Virus record (IMG/VR): IMGVR_UViG_3300030114_000010
Location: 1 to 60,650 of that record
Origin: a virus
DNA: 60,650 nt
Strand: one strand, 5' to 3'
Both the position numbers and the translations under genes were made by a program. Positions 18,259-26,828 of the stretch are shown piece by piece. Below the pieces are notes generated by a model. That model made no database searches and had not been told where the DNA came from. It saw only the letters and a list, made by a program, of their open reading frames with translations. Within the stretch, counting starts at the first letter, position 1; the number at the start of each line of letters is the position of its first letter.

Positions 18259-19015
18259 TATTAATCACCTCACTCACTAATACTTCGCAATTATTATATA
18301 TAACTTCTGCATTCTTATTTACACTTAAGGCAGTAATTTTACCAGCTATTGCTGTTGTCTTCGGAATAAAGATTGTATCTGTTTTCTTTAATCTGTCACT
18401 ATCTAAATGCGGATTAAATTCAATTAAAATCGAAGCTGGGAGAGAGTATTTATCAGCAAATAGACTTATCTTACTGAACCCATATCTATTATCTGTAATT
18501 ATTATATCTTTATTAATCACAACTTCTCCACTAATAATAGTCTCGAATATATTGAAGATTGGCTCTGTGTCATTTCTTTTCGCTATAGCTTTCATCATAA
18601 TGTTATTTATTTGTTTTGTATCCGAAGAATTTTTAGCAAATTTTTTATATACAATTTTATCACTTATTTTCATAGAATATTTTATTGATAAATCAGCAAT
18701 AAGATCTGCTATTTCGTCTTCTTTAAACTTTAGTAAATCATCACTCATGAGGAGTATTTTTATATCATTGTTATATATTGATAATTCTCCATTATCATGA
18801 TGAGCTAAATTTGTAGATTTTAATTCCACTATTTCATCATCAGTAATTATATAATGATATGGTGGTTTATCCAAAATACTATCACTGTATTTATTATTTA
18901 AAAGAATCAATAAATTATACACTGTAAGTTTATGATATTTTTCAAGTGATTCTAAAGTAGACGAGCATATCACAACAGTATCTCTAACTTCGGGATTATA
19001 TTGATTTAGAATCAT
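18245..19015 (-). CDS. Baseplate protein with a LysM domain and a possible inactive amidase-like domain
   Basis: 256 residues, ATG after AGAGGAGG. Residues about 175-218 (GFSKISLFADKYSLPASILIEFNPHLDSDRL, then TIFIP) match the LysM pattern of peptidoglycan-binding modules. The N-terminal 130 residues recall the amidase_2/PGRP layout: VVICSSTLESLEKYHKL, then PYHYIITDDEIVELKSTNLAHHDN, then an acidic-helix segment. However, the first zinc His pair expected near 'I-H-H-T' is replaced by CSST. LysM proteins in this place are known for XkdP and T4 gp53-like baseplates. The amidase resemblance is tentative. Confidence 0.6.
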   Translation of the reverse strand: MILNQYNPEVRDTVVICSSTLESLEKYHKLTVYNLLILLNNKYSDSILDKPPYHYIITDDEIVELKSTNLAHHDNGELSIYNNDIKILLMSDDLLKFKEDEIADLIADLSIKYSMKISDKIVYKKFAKNSSDTKQINNIMMKAIAKRNDTEPIFNIFETIISGEVVINKDIIITDNRYGFSKISLFADKYSLPASILIEFNPHLDSDRLKKTDTIFIPKTTAIAGKITALSVNKNAEVIYNNCEVLVSEVINNELD

Positions 19016-19018
19016 ACA

Positions 19019-19642
19019 CTATATACCTCCTCTCACATTTATGCCTTTAATGGTTAATTGACCATATACATTGTTGTTATTACTTATCGAGATATCTAAA
19101 TTATATTCGTATGGTGTTTGAGGGCTTATAAAATCAGATATTGCTACCACTAATTTACCTTTGATAGTAGGAATCGATTCGTTGATTATATATTGTTTTT
19201 CAACTCTCTCATTTACAACTGTATTGTATAATGCAATATCAACTTTATCTCCAATATTAATACCAGAAAAGCCAAGATTTATTATATCTAATGAAAACTG
19301 TGGTATTACTTCGCTACGGTTCAATATACGCTTTATAGTAACATTATTTATTATAGCATTGTGCTTGACTGTATTTTTAAAATTATTGAAATCATCTGCT
19401 GTGTATTGAACCTTCGATGCGTACATATTTATTGAACTAACTATATCCTTGATTTTTGTTTGATTATAATTCGCATCCTCTAATTTCTTAATTAGGAATT
19501 CGTAATCTATCTTCTTGCCATTATTATATTGATTGAATATATTAATAATTTCTTCTTGGCATTCAATAATATTATCAATTATATATAATGACTGTAATCC
19601 TTCAATTACAAAATTCTCATTTTTTTTAGATATTTCATCCAT
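19019..19642 (-). CDS. Hypothetical baseplate-operon protein
   Basis: 207 residues from the ATG at 19642, eight bases after AAAGGAG; a GTG three codons upstream is closer to the RBS than ideal. The N-terminal 110 residues are helical, with DEISKKNENFVIEGLQSLYI. The C-terminal 90 residues look like a beta sandwich: PQFSLDIINLGFSGINIGDKV ... YEYNLDISISNNNNVYGQL. It follows the tape measure and precedes the LysM protein, so it is likely a tail-end or hub-assembly protein. No family recognised. Confidence 0.55.
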   Translation of the reverse strand: MDEISKKNENFVIEGLQSLYIIDNIIECQEEIINIFNQYNNGKKIDYEFLIKKLEDANYNQTKIKDIVSSINMYASKVQYTADDFNNFKNTVKHNAIINNVTIKRILNRSEVIPQFSLDIINLGFSGINIGDKVDIALYNTVVNERVEKQYIINESIPTIKGKLVVAISDFISPQTPYEYNLDISISNNNNVYGQLTIKGINVRGGI

Positions 19643-19664
19643 TCTTTTCACTCCTTTATAAACA

Positions 19665-19694
19665 AATTAGACTAGAAACATTTCTAGTCTAATT
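19665..19694 (-). terminator. Hairpin after the tape-measure gene
   Basis: Inverted repeat AATTAGACTAGAAA - CA - TTTCTAGTCTAATT (14-bp stem, 2-base loop) between the tape-measure stop (19725) and the next gene. The U-tract on the minus strand is short, so termination may be partial and serve as an attenuation point in the tail operon. Confidence 0.6.
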
Positions 19695-19724
19695 GTAAAT
19701 CATTATATAATTTTGAGCAATTCA

Positions 19725-22700
19725 TTATGGAGTAACGGTAGGATAAGAGCCTCCATTTGGATTATAGTATTGAACTACTGTGCTATTTCCCATAGAGTTT
19801 ATTCTGTTATTCATAGTTGTAATAGCGTTTCCGATTGAAGTATCGTAACTTTTCATTGTAGATTCAAATGAACTAGCTAATTTTTCTGAATTAGTTTTGG
19901 CATCATCTATTTTTGAAGCACCATCTTTTTGTTGATCTGTTAATGTTTTAAGTGATTCATCATATACTTTAACTACACCATCAACTAATTGCTTTTGCTG
20001 GTCCTTTAGGTCATTTTGTTTTTGTTCGTCTTCTTTAGATAAACCTCCACTCTCTTTAGCTTTTTTTACAAATTCCTCTATTTGAGTATTAATTTTTTCT
20101 AGGTCTTTATTTGCTTGCTCGAAAGAAACTGCCTTAGCGTTTTCTCCATCACCTTCTGTTACTGGCTTAGTATCTTTCAACGCATTGACTATGGCTTTGT
20201 AAGTTCCCGAATCTTCAAAACTCTTTTGTCCAGTACTTGAAGACAATGTATCAGTTAATGTTTTTTGTGTAGCCTCGGCCATAGCTGCTGAAAGAGCCTG
20301 TATGCTATCTGCCGACAGAACGATAGGCTTCTTGTCTTCCCCTTTTATTCCTGTGTTACCTCCGTTCTCTAATATCTTCATTAAGTCGCTTGTCTTTAAA
20401 TTATTATCTTTTATTAGCTTTCCAAGTTCAGTATCTTCTCCGAAGGTAGATTTTACAGTACCATTAGCTTTACTTTCAAAGTTACCTTTAAATCCATCAC
20501 CTAGTTCTGCTTCTAAAATTGTAGTTGTCTTACCAATATCAACTGCTCTCTCTTCTATTTTATCAAGTTCAGCAGTAAGCTTAGATAAGTTTGTAACATC
20601 AACCCCACCAACAGTTTTAGCAAATTCTATATATTTAGTTAATGTACCTTCATCAATAGAACCCTTTAATGCTTCTCCAAGCTTCTTAAGATCATCAACA
20701 TCCCCACTGCTAATATCGCTTGCGATTTGTTTTCTGTACTCTTCACTAACCCCTTTCAGTGCATCTTCTTTATTTTCTTTTATGCTCCTGACAGTATCCA
20801 TAACTCCGCCTTCTTTATTTATTTCTATATCGTTTTTGGCAGTTATTTCATCTATAGTTGCGGATATCTTACTTTTCATAGAGCTAATACTTTTTCCTTT
20901 TTCTTGTAAGTCAGTATTAGTACCATCTAATCCAATATTGCCATTTGCTATAGTTTTAAATGCAGAATTTATACTACTGACTTCATCTCTTTTTTCTCCT
21001 TGCTTTCTCCAAGCACTATAATCATCCCATGTAGCAGCTGTACCACCGACAGTACTCCCATCTTGATTAGGTCCTTGTTTAGAGGAATCATATTCTGAAT
21101 CATATATAAATCCACCATTCTTTTGTTTTTTTAGATGAGTTAAAAGTTTATTTTCATCATCAGTATGTGTCCAATTTTTTCCTTTTTCTTCTACTAAACT
21201 TTCAGATGTCTTTCCTCCACCCAATTCTTTTGCTCTATCAGAACCTATTACCATTCCTACTTTTTTAAGCATAGCTAAAGTGTTCTCCTTATCGGCAGCA
21301 CTTTTACCTCTCCATGCAAGAAAGTTTTCACTTCCATATTCTTCATTTGAAAAAGAATTAAGTTGTTTCATCTCTGTTCCGTAATAATTTTCCATAGCTG
21401 TATCTACTGTCATATTGTATTTTCCTATATTACCTTCAAAATCCTCAATTCTTACTCCCATATAATCTCTCGCAAAAGATTTTCTTATACCTTCTTTTTC
21501 GGCTGTACTATTAGATGTGTTTTTTGCTAAGACTCTTTGTTTGGATTGCACTTCTGCTTCTCCGTTTAGTCCTTGAATATAATTCTCTGCATCTGCGCCA
21601 TCTTTGAACTTTCCAACTAATGTCTTTTTGTAGTCAGCTAATTTTTTATCAGAGAGGGCATCGCTTGCGCTGTTGTAGTCGCCACTAGTCAATAACTCAT
21701 CTAATCTTTTAGAGTAACTGGTTATTGAATCAATGTATCCAGCTTTCTCTGGATTATAACCAGTTGACCTACCATGTTCCACAATTGCATGGCCTCCGTC
21801 ACCTTTAAGTCTTTTATCGGACAATAGTTTTTCAATATCAGCTGCATAATCTTTACGAGTTTCGGTACTATTTTTGTTTACTTCATCAGAAGATAAAAGT
21901 TTAACTTCGCTTAAGAATTTATCTTGAGAACTTACAAGCTTATCATTTTGAGTTGATGCAAATCCTTTTTGTCCAAGTAAATATTCCTTTGCTCCAGCTT
22001 CTGTTGTACCTAGTGCCTTAGCGATGTCTATTTCTTTTAAAACTTTACTTCCATCAAAGTTCCTAGTTACGGATTCTTTTTTGGTATTTACTCCACTTTC
22101 TGTAGTTGTAGAACTCCCTGCTCCTGTTTGAGTATAGTCATGAAACTCCTTCATTAATTGCCCATTTAAGTTTGACCAGTTTGGGTCTGTAGCATAATTA
22201 TGCCATCCTGCTTTATCATTAACCATAGCATTTAGTGTGTTTTGTTGATGTTTAGGATCGTTGACATAATTATCAGCAATCCATTTAGCTCCACCGATAA
22301 TTCCAGCTTCTGCTGTTCCATAACCATAAGCAGAAGAATATGCACTATTATCAAATGCTCCTATCCCAAACCAGTTATTCTTATTCTTAGTTATTTGAGA
22401 TGTTCCCCAAGCACTTTCATTACCCGCATGAGCAACTAAGTATGCAACATCTAATCCTGATTCTTGTGAAGCTTTTAAAAATGTTGCTCCTTTTCCTGTC
22501 ATGTTAGATTGTCTACCACCAACCTTGTCAGCAATGAAGGCATCGACCTGTTCGGCAGTTACACTGGTTTGGCTTTTTAAATTTTGATTTCTCATTTGAT
22601 CAACAGTTACAGAACCTGAACCAGAACTTACGGATGTAGTAGTTGATTGACCTATTTTTTCATTAAAGATTTCTTTGACTCTATTTGATACTTCATCTCC

Positions 22701-25115
22701 TAATTTTAAACTATCTATATTTATATCTTTTACTGAACCTTGTCCTCCGACTGTTCTTAATGCACCCATATCATAACCCAGATTTTTAAATGCTTTATCT
22801 ACGCTATCTTGGCTTGCGCCACCCACAGTAACAGCTAATGCTGCTCCATAATTTCCTCCATACTTAAATACTTGATCTCCTAGCTTGCTTGATGTTTGGT
22901 CAATATTTAATTGTTGCCCTTGTGGTTTTGATTGATTGTATTTAGCTAAGGCAGCAACAATAACTTCTGATAAATCATTCTTCTTTGAATTTTCGATAAT
23001 AGAACTCTTTTGTTCTTTTATGCCACTTGAAACTTCATCCCAATTAGATATTATATCCCTATCATAATTTACTTGCTTGCTAGAATTTTTAAATTTATTA
23101 CTAACGAAATGCATTATATTATCATCTATTTGATAACCCTTATCTTGCAAATCATTTAGTGATGATAAGCTTGAAGCAATAACATTATTGGTTTCATTTG
23201 ATTTTCTTATAACTTCATCGTAAGATGTACTTTTCAAATCAGATTTAGTTTTAGAAGATCTATCATATCTTTGTGGGATATCAAGTGTGCCTGCCATCCA
23301 ATCTTGAGTATATTGAAGTTTTTCGCCAACCCAACTATCTAAATCTACAGCTCCTTGAGTTATTGAATCTTTTGTTCTATCCCACCAAGCACTTAATCTT
23401 TCTGTTACTGATGGAGCATTAGCCAATTGACTTGTTGTAGTTGATTGCCATGCTTCTTGTAAACTAATCTGTTTAGCTAATTGTGGATTTTTCTTTTTAT
23501 AGTCAAAGAATCCATTTAAAAGATTTTGAACTCCCATATCCTTAACTCCGAAATAATCACTCATTATGGTTCTATCATCAAACCCTTGAGCTTTCAGTTC
23601 CTTGTCATTAGTGTAAGTACTTACAGCTTTAGCTATAGCATCAGTCATATCCCCTTCTGACATAGCATTTTTTATATAAGTTCCAGCTCCACTATCCCAT
23701 TTCTTGATTGCATCTCCTTGCCCACTTTGCTCGTACCCTTGAAGTTTCTTTTCTGCTATTTCTGTTATTTGCTCAACACTTAAGTTCTTATTTTTATAAT
23801 CATTAAACTTACTTTGATTAAATACAAAATCTTTTTGTTTTGCATCCCAATCAAAGTAACCTAACGCAGATGTTGTTACTGAATGTTGGTCAACCATCTT
23901 TTCAAGTGTCGCTTGAGTATACATTGATGCTTGTGTTGGTCCACCAAGATTTGTTATCATATTTCTGTTTTGTGTTTCTTGTACGGTCATAGAATCTTTA
24001 TCTGTGTTAAATTTATTATCAAGTTCATTAAAATAACTAGCGACATAAGCTGTTGTATCTTCTGTTCTTGATGTAGTTTTTGAACCATCATTTGATGTGC
24101 CGGAATTTAATTGTTGAACAAAATCAGTGATTGATCTTGCTACAGAACTACCACTTTCTCCAGTAAGACCTCCAAGTATGTTACTCTTACCCATTAAATC
24201 TTTGTAGTCCTTTTGGTCTATTCCAGCTTTTTTCATTGCAGACATAAGTTCAGCAACACTGTCATAGGTTTCATTGAGCATTAAGGCTCCTTCTTTTACT
24301 GTTTTTGTTAAAGAAGCCATTTTCTTTTTGAACCCATCTAAATCCTTAGTATCTTTAAGTAATCCACCCTCTGTATATTTTTGGAGCAACATCATTGTAT
24401 CATCATCACTCATATGAAAATCATCATTCATCTTTCTAACATAGTTAGCAGCATTGTCTGATTCTTTCCTTGAGAACCCAAGAAGTCCTCTTTCATTATT
24501 ACTCTCAGATGAATCAATAAACATCCCTGAATTTTTGTATAGATATTTCTTCAATGAACTGTTTTTTTGAATCTCATCGTTAGCTATATCTACATAACCA
24601 CCCACAAGTGCCCCTCCGAGGATTCCTGTGCCTATTCCAGCCATTCCAGGTAACATTGCACCTAATCCAAACGAAGATGCTGTAGAGGCTACAGCGCCCA
24701 TTCCTGTCATTGCTGTTTGACTAAGCCTAGCGCTATAGTCCATACCCATTAAAACTCTTGATGTGTCTGAAGAGTTTGTTGTTGGCGCTGCAACTCCTAA
24801 GAATCCATATTGACCTTGTTTTCCTGCTAGCGACGACACTGAGTTCGCAAAGTTTGCATTCATACTTTGAGCATAAGAACTTATCATTGGTGATGGGCCA
24901 AATTGTACTTGTCCTGTATTGTTGCCAAAATTTTGAGAAACATTTTGATACATTGCTGGCGTATCAAAATTAACTTTTTGTTGATTTTCCCTAGCAGTTT
25001 TAAGTGCATTCTCTGTTTCATTACTTGCACTCATATTCTTCAATATATTTACTTGTTCTGTTTGTATTCTTGCTAGATTTTCTAACTCCAGTTTTAGTGA
25101 ATCTTGTTGTTCCAA
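19725..25115 (-). CDS. Tape measure protein with internal glucosaminidase domain
   Basis: 1796 residues from a TTG start (AAGGAGTG seven bases upstream; no closer ATG in frame). It is the longest tail gene, lies after the tail chaperone pair, and is largely helical and Gln/Lys/Ser-rich. Residues about 135-180 are Gly/Ala-rich and hydrophobic (SSFGLGAMLPGMAGIGTGIL), as in tape measures. At about 860-1010 is a glucosaminidase-type (PF01832-like) domain: FLKASQESGLDVAYLVAHAG, NESAWGTSQ with the catalytic-type Glu near 903, then NNWFGIGAFD and Gly/Tyr-rich turns. This fits cell-wall hydrolysis as the tape measure leaves the tail. The length would imply a tail of about 0.27 micrometre by the usual ~1.5 angstrom per residue rule. 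Confidence 0.9.
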   Translation of the reverse strand: MEQQDSLKLELENLARIQTEQVNILKNMSASNETENALKTARENQQKVNFDTPAMYQNVSQNFGNNTGQVQFGPSPMISSYAQSMNANFANSVSSLAGKQGQYGFLGVAAPTTNSSDTSRVLMGMDYSARLSQTAMTGMGAVASTASSFGLGAMLPGMAGIGTGILGGALVGGYVDIANDEIQKNSSLKKYLYKNSGMFIDSSESNNERGLLGFSRKESDNAANYVRKMNDDFHMSDDDTMMLLQKYTEGGLLKDTKDLDGFKKKMASLTKTVKEGALMLNETYDSVAELMSAMKKAGIDQKDYKDLMGKSNILGGLTGESGSSVARSITDFVQQLNSGTSNDGSKTTSRTEDTTAYVASYFNELDNKFNTDKDSMTVQETQNRNMITNLGGPTQASMYTQATLEKMVDQHSVTTSALGYFDWDAKQKDFVFNQSKFNDYKNKNLSVEQITEIAEKKLQGYEQSGQGDAIKKWDSGAGTYIKNAMSEGDMTDAIAKAVSTYTNDKELKAQGFDDRTIMSDYFGVKDMGVQNLLNGFFDYKKKNPQLAKQISLQEAWQSTTTSQLANAPSVTERLSAWWDRTKDSITQGAVDLDSWVGEKLQYTQDWMAGTLDIPQRYDRSSKTKSDLKSTSYDEVIRKSNETNNVIASSLSSLNDLQDKGYQIDDNIMHFVSNKFKNSSKQVNYDRDIISNWDEVSSGIKEQKSSIIENSKKNDLSEVIVAALAKYNQSKPQGQQLNIDQTSSKLGDQVFKYGGNYGAALAVTVGGASQDSVDKAFKNLGYDMGALRTVGGQGSVKDINIDSLKLGDEVSNRVKEIFNEKIGQSTTTSVSSGSGSVTVDQMRNQNLKSQTSVTAEQVDAFIADKVGGRQSNMTGKGATFLKASQESGLDVAYLVAHAGNESAWGTSQITKNKNNWFGIGAFDNSAYSSAYGYGTAEAGIIGGAKWIADNYVNDPKHQQNTLNAMVNDKAGWHNYATDPNWSNLNGQLMKEFHDYTQTGAGSSTTTESGVNTKKESVTRNFDGSKVLKEIDIAKALGTTEAGAKEYLLGQKGFASTQNDKLVSSQDKFLSEVKLLSSDEVNKNSTETRKDYAADIEKLLSDKRLKGDGGHAIVEHGRSTGYNPEKAGYIDSITSYSKRLDELLTSGDYNSASDALSDKKLADYKKTLVGKFKDGADAENYIQGLNGEAEVQSKQRVLAKNTSNSTAEKEGIRKSFARDYMGVRIEDFEGNIGKYNMTVDTAMENYYGTEMKQLNSFSNEEYGSENFLAWRGKSAADKENTLAMLKKVGMVIGSDRAKELGGGKTSESLVEEKGKNWTHTDDENKLLTHLKKQKNGGFIYDSEYDSSKQGPNQDGSTVGGTAATWDDYSAWRKQGEKRDEVSSINSAFKTIANGNIGLDGTNTDLQEKGKSISSMKSKISATIDEITAKNDIEINKEGGVMDTVRSIKENKEDALKGVSEEYRKQIASDISSGDVDDLKKLGEALKGSIDEGTLTKYIEFAKTVGGVDVTNLSKLTAELDKIEERAVDIGKTTTILEAELGDGFKGNFESKANGTVKSTFGEDTELGKLIKDNNLKTSDLMKILENGGNTGIKGEDKKPIVLSADSIQALSAAMAEATQKTLTDTLSSSTGQKSFEDSGTYKAIVNALKDTKPVTEGDGENAKAVSFEQANKDLEKINTQIEEFVKKAKESGGLSKEDEQKQNDLKDQQKQLVDGVVKVYDESLKTLTDQQKDGASKIDDAKTNSEKLASSFESTMKSYDTSIGNAITTMNNRINSMGNSTVVQYYNPNGGSYPTVTP

Positions 25116-25128
25116 TTTTTTTCACTCC

Positions 25129-25665
25129 TTATTCCCCAAACCCAAGCTTAGGTTTTTTTGCATCAGCAGATCTTTCAACTATCTTGGCTTTTTGGGCATC
25201 TAAAATATCTTGTCTACTTCGTTTAGGTAGTAAGTATTTATCTTGTTTCTTCATATCCTCTGTCAACTTCATTGTTGTTGGCTGAGTCTTCATGAATGAC
25301 CATAATTCTTTTTCTTCATCAGATAATAAATCAGGTACGTCTTCGTCTTGAACTTTTTTATTAGTATCTTTAACAACTTTATTTTCTTGTTTATCATTAA
25401 GTCTATCTTCTCTTCTTTTTGCTTTTGATTTTCCTAATGAATCAATTAAAGTACTTGCATTGGTCTTATCTACTAATAAATAGAAAGCTTGAACGCTTGT
25501 TTCTAAATCATCTAATTTATCGAAGAATGCCATCTTTTCAGGCATAGATTCTTCTTTCATATTAATTATTTCTATATAATGAAATAACCATTGAAAAGCA
25601 TTCATATCTTTGAACCTGTCTTCGGTAATCACACCATTCTTATGATACAATACGGTTTGAACCAC
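25129..25665 (-). CDS. Tail assembly chaperone, downstream (frameshift) part
   Basis: 178 residues if started at the GTG at 25665, which has only a poorly spaced GGAG. The frame is open further upstream through the end of the preceding ORF, and a canonical slippery heptamer lies exactly there, so the main product is probably a -1 fusion (gpG-GT style) of about 336 residues. The protein is hydrophilic with a Lys/Arg/Asp-rich middle (KSKAKRREDRLNDKQEN) and a short conserved-looking KPKLGFGE end. It lies between the tail tube and tape measure, the classical place for such chaperones. Confidence 0.75.
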   Translation of the reverse strand: MVQTVLYHKNGVITEDRFKDMNAFQWLFHYIEIINMKEESMPEKMAFFDKLDDLETSVQAFYLLVDKTNASTLIDSLGKSKAKRREDRLNDKQENKVVKDTNKKVQDEDVPDLLSDEEKELWSFMKTQPTTMKLTEDMKKQDKYLLPKRSRQDILDAQKAKIVERSADAKKPKLGFGE

Positions 25666-25682
25666 ATCTCCAAATGGTGTTT

Positions 25683-26138
25683 CTAAAAATTTTTTATTTT
25701 TTCTACCGTTTCTTGAAAGTTCTCAAATTTATTATTTTGATCTTTCACACATTTGATATAAAAAGCATATGCCTTTTCAATTACCATAGCTGGCATTTTC
25801 AATAATTGTTTGTACAATAAAGACCTTCTCATTCTTGATTCTTGAGCATCATAATCATCTCTCTCTATTGGTATACTGTTTATGGATATCAGTGCTTGAG
25901 ATAATATACTTGCTGCTCTAACTCTCGCAACGATATCTGATGGTGCTGTACTGCTATTCATTATTGATTCTGCGATAAGTAATTCTCCAGTATCTAGTAC
26001 TTTAACTTTTATCTTAAATCCAGGAACAACCTCTTCCTCGTCTTCAACGGCACCTGATTTTATGAAATTTTCAAAAAAATTATTTAAATCAGCATTCATG
26101 TTTTCATCTTCCATAGTTTCTTTTTCTTTATTACTCAT
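25683..26138 (-). CDS. Tail assembly chaperone, upstream part (gpG-like)
   Basis: 151 residues, ATG after TTAGGAGGG. An acidic N-terminus (MSNKEKETMEDENMNADL) precedes an 'EVVPGFKIKVKVLDTGELLIAE' strand segment and then helices with RMRRSLLYKQLLKMPAMVIEKAY. Known tail chaperones of this type recognise the tape measure and are made in two forms by frameshifting. The last codons read AAA AAT TTT TAG, so the stop follows a slippery site immediately. Position and slippery sequence together make the assignment strong despite low sequence recognisability. Confidence 0.75.
   Translation of the reverse strand: MSNKEKETMEDENMNADLNNFFENFIKSGAVEDEEEVVPGFKIKVKVLDTGELLIAESIMNSSTAPSDIVARVRAASILSQALISINSIPIERDDYDAQESRMRRSLLYKQLLKMPAMVIEKAYAFYIKCVKDQNNKFENFQETVEKIKNF
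25686..25692 (-). promoter_or_regulatory. -1 programmed ribosomal frameshift site A AAT TTT
   Basis: On the coding strand the first ORF ends AAA AAT TTT TAG. The heptamer A AAT TTT fits the canonical X XXY YYZ rule, and slipping back one base continues as TTA GAA ACA CCA into the second ORF without a stop. The zero-frame stop directly after the heptamer would stall the ribosome on the slip site. No strong downstream pseudoknot was identified by eye. Confidence 0.75.
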
Positions 26139-26179
26139 AATTAAACCCTCCTAAAATATTTATGCTTTTATTATATAAC

Positions 26180-26205
26180 AAAAAAAAGAAGGCTAAAAGC
26201 CTTCC
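26180..26205 (-). terminator. Terminator after the tail tube gene
   Basis: On the minus strand: stem GAAGGCT, loop TTT, stem AGCCTTC, followed by eight T. It lies between the tube stop (26217) and the chaperone start (26138). The abundant sheath and tube messages probably end here, with reduced read-through to the tape measure. Confidence 0.85.
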
Positions 26206-26216
26206 CTCAAATAGTT

Positions 26217-26804
26217 CTAACTAAATGAATAGTTTGAACAGAATTCATATACGATAGAAACTGATTCAGCAACAAGGATTTGTCCTGCTGAAATACTTTC
26301 TTGTCTTGATTGTATCCAACAATTTTTAAATAGTCTTGTGTATCTAGCGTCATATTTATCTTTAGTAGCACCTTGACCATAGAATACATACATCATATCT
26401 AAAGGAATATTAATATCTCTCAAACTTCTGATCCATGTACTTGGTGTTGCTTGTTTACCACTAAAGCTATTTGGTTGGTATACAAGATTTAAGAAATCTT
26501 CTCCTGATAATAGAATTTTTTGGATTTGAATTTGACCTGTTGTTCTTCCTGGAATGTAATATGGAATATCTGAACCAAGTTCAAATACCATTTCCATTTG
26601 TTTATTTTCTCCCCAAGAATATCCTTGAACAACACCAACTCTTGTAAATTCATCACTATCATTAGTTCCACTTTTACTTGCTGGTTTTACATACAAAACG
26701 CAACGTGCTGCCGATAAAAAACAGTCTGCATCAGCAGCATCTATATTAGGATCTAAATGGGAATCCTTAAATTCCCAAACATCAGTTAGTCCTCTATTAG
26801 CCAT
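26217..26804 (-). CDS. Tail tube protein
   Basis: 195 residues, ATG after AGAGGTGA. It begins MANRGLTDVWEFKDSHLD and has the mixed beta pattern of tube proteins: SDEFTRVGVVQGYSWGENKQ, a central FELGSDIPYYIPGRTTGQIQ and a C-terminal SISAGQILVAESVSIVYEF. The 'V-x-Q-x-Y-S-W-x-x-x' and 'P-G-R-x-x-G-x-I' stretches are typical of contractile-tail tubes. It is encoded directly after the sheath and before the terminator and chaperones, the standard order. Confidence 0.8.
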   Translation of the reverse strand: MANRGLTDVWEFKDSHLDPNIDAADADCFLSAARCVLYVKPASKSGTNDSDEFTRVGVVQGYSWGENKQMEMVFELGSDIPYYIPGRTTGQIQIQKILLSGEDFLNLVYQPNSFSGKQATPSTWIRSLRDINIPLDMMYVFYGQGATKDKYDARYTRLFKNCWIQSRQESISAGQILVAESVSIVYEFCSNYSFS

Positions 26805-26828
26805 TTAAAATCACCTCTCTCTTTAAAA

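Noticed and set aside
20302-21021. Plus-strand ORF of 239 codons inside the tape measure gene
   Set aside because: Antisense to a clear 1796-residue tape measure; no RBS and composition typical of a complementary reading of helical Lys/Ser-rich protein.
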